This document shows, piece by piece, positions 62,406 to 64,000 of a stretch of DNA of 64,000 nt. Under the pieces are notes generated by a model, which saw only the letters and a list, made by a program, of their open reading frames with translations, did not search any database and was not told the origin of the DNA. The stretch lies in assembly GCF_900110035.1 (NCBI RefSeq), contig NZ_FOCF01000008.1:1-64000 (forward strand), read 5' to 3'. This DNA comes from Sphingomonas gellani (lineage in GTDB: Bacteria; Pseudomonadota; Alphaproteobacteria; Sphingomonadales; Sphingomonadaceae). Position 1 is the stretch's first letter. Each line of letters opens with the position of its first letter. Made by a program: the position numbers and the translations under genes.

Positions 62406-64000
62406 GGCGCGCACTGACGGCGCTGGCCCTCCTGGCCTGCGCGACGCCCGTCGCGGCACAGGCAGCCGGTCCGCGCATCGATGCGGGGCGCATGTCCGCC
62501 GACGTCCGCGTACTGGCCTCCGACGCGTTCGGCGGTCGCGCGCCCGGGACGCCGGGCGAGGCCCGCACGGTGGACTGGCTGGTCGGCCAGTTCAAAGCCA
62601 TGGGGTTGAAGCCCGGTGGCCCGGACGGCGCGTGGACGCAGAAGGTTCCGCTGATCCGGACCCAGCTAGGCAAGGGGACGGTCAGCGCCGGCGGCACCGC
62701 GCTGGTGCAGGACCGCGACATCTATGTCAGCACGGTGCAACCCGTGGACCGCGCCCGCATCGTCGACGCGCCGATGGTGTTCGTCGGACACGGCGTGCAC
62801 GCCCCGGAACGCGGGTGGGACGATTTCAAGGGCGTCGACCTGACCGGAAAGGTCGCGGTGTTCCTGGTCAACGATCCCGACTTCGCCGCCGAGCCGGGGG
62901 AGGATGCGGCCGGACGATTCGCGGGCAGCCGCATGACCTATTACGGTCGCTGGACTTACAAGTTCGAGGAGGCCGCGCGCCGCGGGGCGGTGGCGGCGCT
63001 GATCGTCCACGACACGCCGGGTGCCGGCTATGGCTGGTCGACCGTGACCGCGCCGGGCGGCGAGAATTACGACGTCGTTCGCGGTGCCGACGATCAGCGC
63101 GTGCTGTTGCAGGGTTGGATACAGGGCGACGCCGCGACGCGGCTGTTCGCACGGGCCGGCCTGGACCTGCCGACGCTGCGGCGCGCGGCCCGTCGTCGCG
63201 ACTTCCGCCCGGTGACGCTGAAAGGGCCGGGGTTTTCCGCCGACCTGCCGGTGACCCACAGCGCCATGGAAAGCCGCAACGTGCTCGCCCTGTTGCCCGG
63301 CACGACCCATGCCGATGAGGTGGTGACTTACGGCGCGCATTGGGACGCCTATGGCAGCGGCGCGCCGGACGCCCAGGGTCGCACGATCCGCCCCGGCGCC
63401 AACGACGACGCACTCGGCGTGGCGGCGGTTCTGGAGGTGGCGCGCGGTTTCGCGCGCGGACCACGCCCGCAGCGGAGCGTGCTGTTCGCGCTGTGGACCG
63501 GCGAGGAGCGCGGCCTGTTGGGGTCGGAAACCTATGCCGCGCACCCCGTCTTTCCCGCCGCGCGGACGGTGGCGAACCTGACGTTCGACATCCTCCAGAC
63601 CGCCGGGCGATCGCGCGACGTCCTGCTGGTCGGGGCCGACGCGAAGGGGGGCCAGAACGATCTGGAGGACCGGCTGGCCGCAGCGGCGAAGGCGCAGGGG
63701 CGCGTGGTGACGCCGGAGGCTTTGCCGGAGCGCGGCCTGTTCTACCGGGCCGATCACTTCAGCCTGGCGCGGCGCGGAGTTCCCACGCTGCTGCTGATGG
63801 CGATCAGCGGTGCGCCCGACCTGACGGTCGGCGGGCGTGCGGCGGGGCAGGCATGGCTGGACGGCTATATGCGCTGCTACCACCAGACCTGCGACGCGTG
63901 GGACCCGCATTGGGATCTGTCCGGCGCGGCGGAGGACACCGCGTTGTTCGCTCGGATCGGACGCGACCTGGCGAACAGCCGTGATTGGCCGCAATGGAAC
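62402..64000 (+). CDS. M28-family metallopeptidase (3' end outside window)
   Basis: 533 residues are visible and the frame is open to the last base. It starts at a TTG overlapping the MAPEG stop (TTGA), giving a signal peptide (LTALALLACATPVAAQA). Zinc ligands: GAHWDAYG (His), GANDDALG (bridging Asp), TGEERGLLGSE (catalytic Glu pair) and YRADHFSLARRGVP (last His). The middle (about 130-225) resembles the PA domain insertion. A secreted aminopeptidase/carboxypeptidase-like enzyme. The end DPHWDLSGAAEDTAL is close to the C-terminus of family members, so only a few residues are probably lost. Confidence 0.88.
   Translation, partial: MRRALTALALLACATPVAAQAAGPRIDAGRMSADVRVLASDAFGGRAPGTPGEARTVDWLVGQFKAMGLKPGGPDGAWTQKVPLIRTQLGKGTVSAGGTALVQDRDIYVSTVQPVDRARIVDAPMVFVGHGVHAPERGWDDFKGVDLTGKVAVFLVNDPDFAAEPGEDAAGRFAGSRMTYYGRWTYKFEEAARRGAVAALIVHDTPGAGYGWSTVTAPGGENYDVVRGADDQRVLLQGWIQGDAATRLFARAGLDLPTLRRAARRRDFRPVTLKGPGFSADLPVTHSAMESRNVLALLPGTTHADEVVTYGAHWDAYGSGAPDAQGRTIRPGANDDALGVAAVLEVARGFARGPRPQRSVLFALWTGEERGLLGSETYAAHPVFPAARTVANLTFDILQTAGRSRDVLLVGADAKGGQNDLEDRLAAAAKAQGRVVTPEALPERGLFYRADHFSLARRGVPTLLLMAISGAPDLTVGGRAAGQAWLDGYMRCYHQTCDAWDPHWDLSGAAEDTALFARIGRDLANSRDWPQWN

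Overview
The window is high-GC chromosomal DNA of an alphaproteobacterium, almost certainly a Sphingomonas-type sphingomonad. The reasons are a class I lysyl-tRNA synthetase, BamE next to a CBP3-type ubiquinol-cytochrome c chaperone and a YceD protein, the rpmF-plsX-fabH-ihfA-merR block, a GTG/TTG-rich start repertoire with many 4-bp stop/start overlaps, and RcnB, DUF1489 and GIN-domain proteins. This assignment rests on recognising gene families, not on a database search.

Positions 1 to about 14,350 are the right-hand part of a prophage whose left part lies outside the window. Rightward late genes come first: a beta-helix tail or tailspike protein, a lysis cassette (two small membrane proteins, a NlpC/CHAP-like endolysin, a DUF6527 protein, and nested inner and outer spanins), a 1155-residue tail protein with a probable SGNH-hydrolase domain, and a second secreted beta-helix protein. 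These are followed by a leftward hicAB toxin-antitoxin pair, a compact overlapping cluster of small leftward genes, and a cargo-like group (a HEPN-like protein and two small membrane proteins). The prophage ends inside a glycosyltransferase gene resembling NfrB. Only its N-terminal 200 or so codons remain here (14347-14973).

Positions 14.9-34.5 kb are ordinary core genome with some stress functions: rcnB, bamE, CBP3, yceD, sixA, a DinG-like helicase, large-subunit catalase, lysK, an S41 protease lipoprotein, a YciE/YciF-type protein, DUF1810, a PEBP protein, two micro membrane proteins, a GGDEF protein, a periplasmic peroxiredoxin, hisN-type phosphatase and gyrB. Near-consensus EcfG-type (general stress response) promoters can be seen before katE and the yciE/F gene.

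Positions 34.9-39.1 kb form a tightly overlapped five-gene copper unit: a CnrY-like anti-sigma candidate, a CnrX-like periplasmic metal sensor, an ECF sigma factor, the multicopper oxidase CopA and the outer-membrane protein CopB. This suggests copper detoxification controlled by a dedicated ECF sigma factor rather than by CopRS or CueR.

Positions 39.2-64 kb hold a SleB-type hydrolase, an MpaB-like protein, an exported methyltransferase-like protein, a three-gene phosphorelay (CHASE3 kinase, single-domain regulator, REC-kinase fusion), an exonuclease, PmmPgm, two tandem GIN-domain proteins, mgtE, a cyclophilin, a LysR regulator, a CDC48-like AAA+ ATPase, a PmtA-like methyltransferase, a phospholipase D/cardiolipin-synthase-like protein, rpoZ, the merR-ihfA-fabH-plsX-rpmF block, a MAPEG protein and an M28 peptidase that runs off the right edge.
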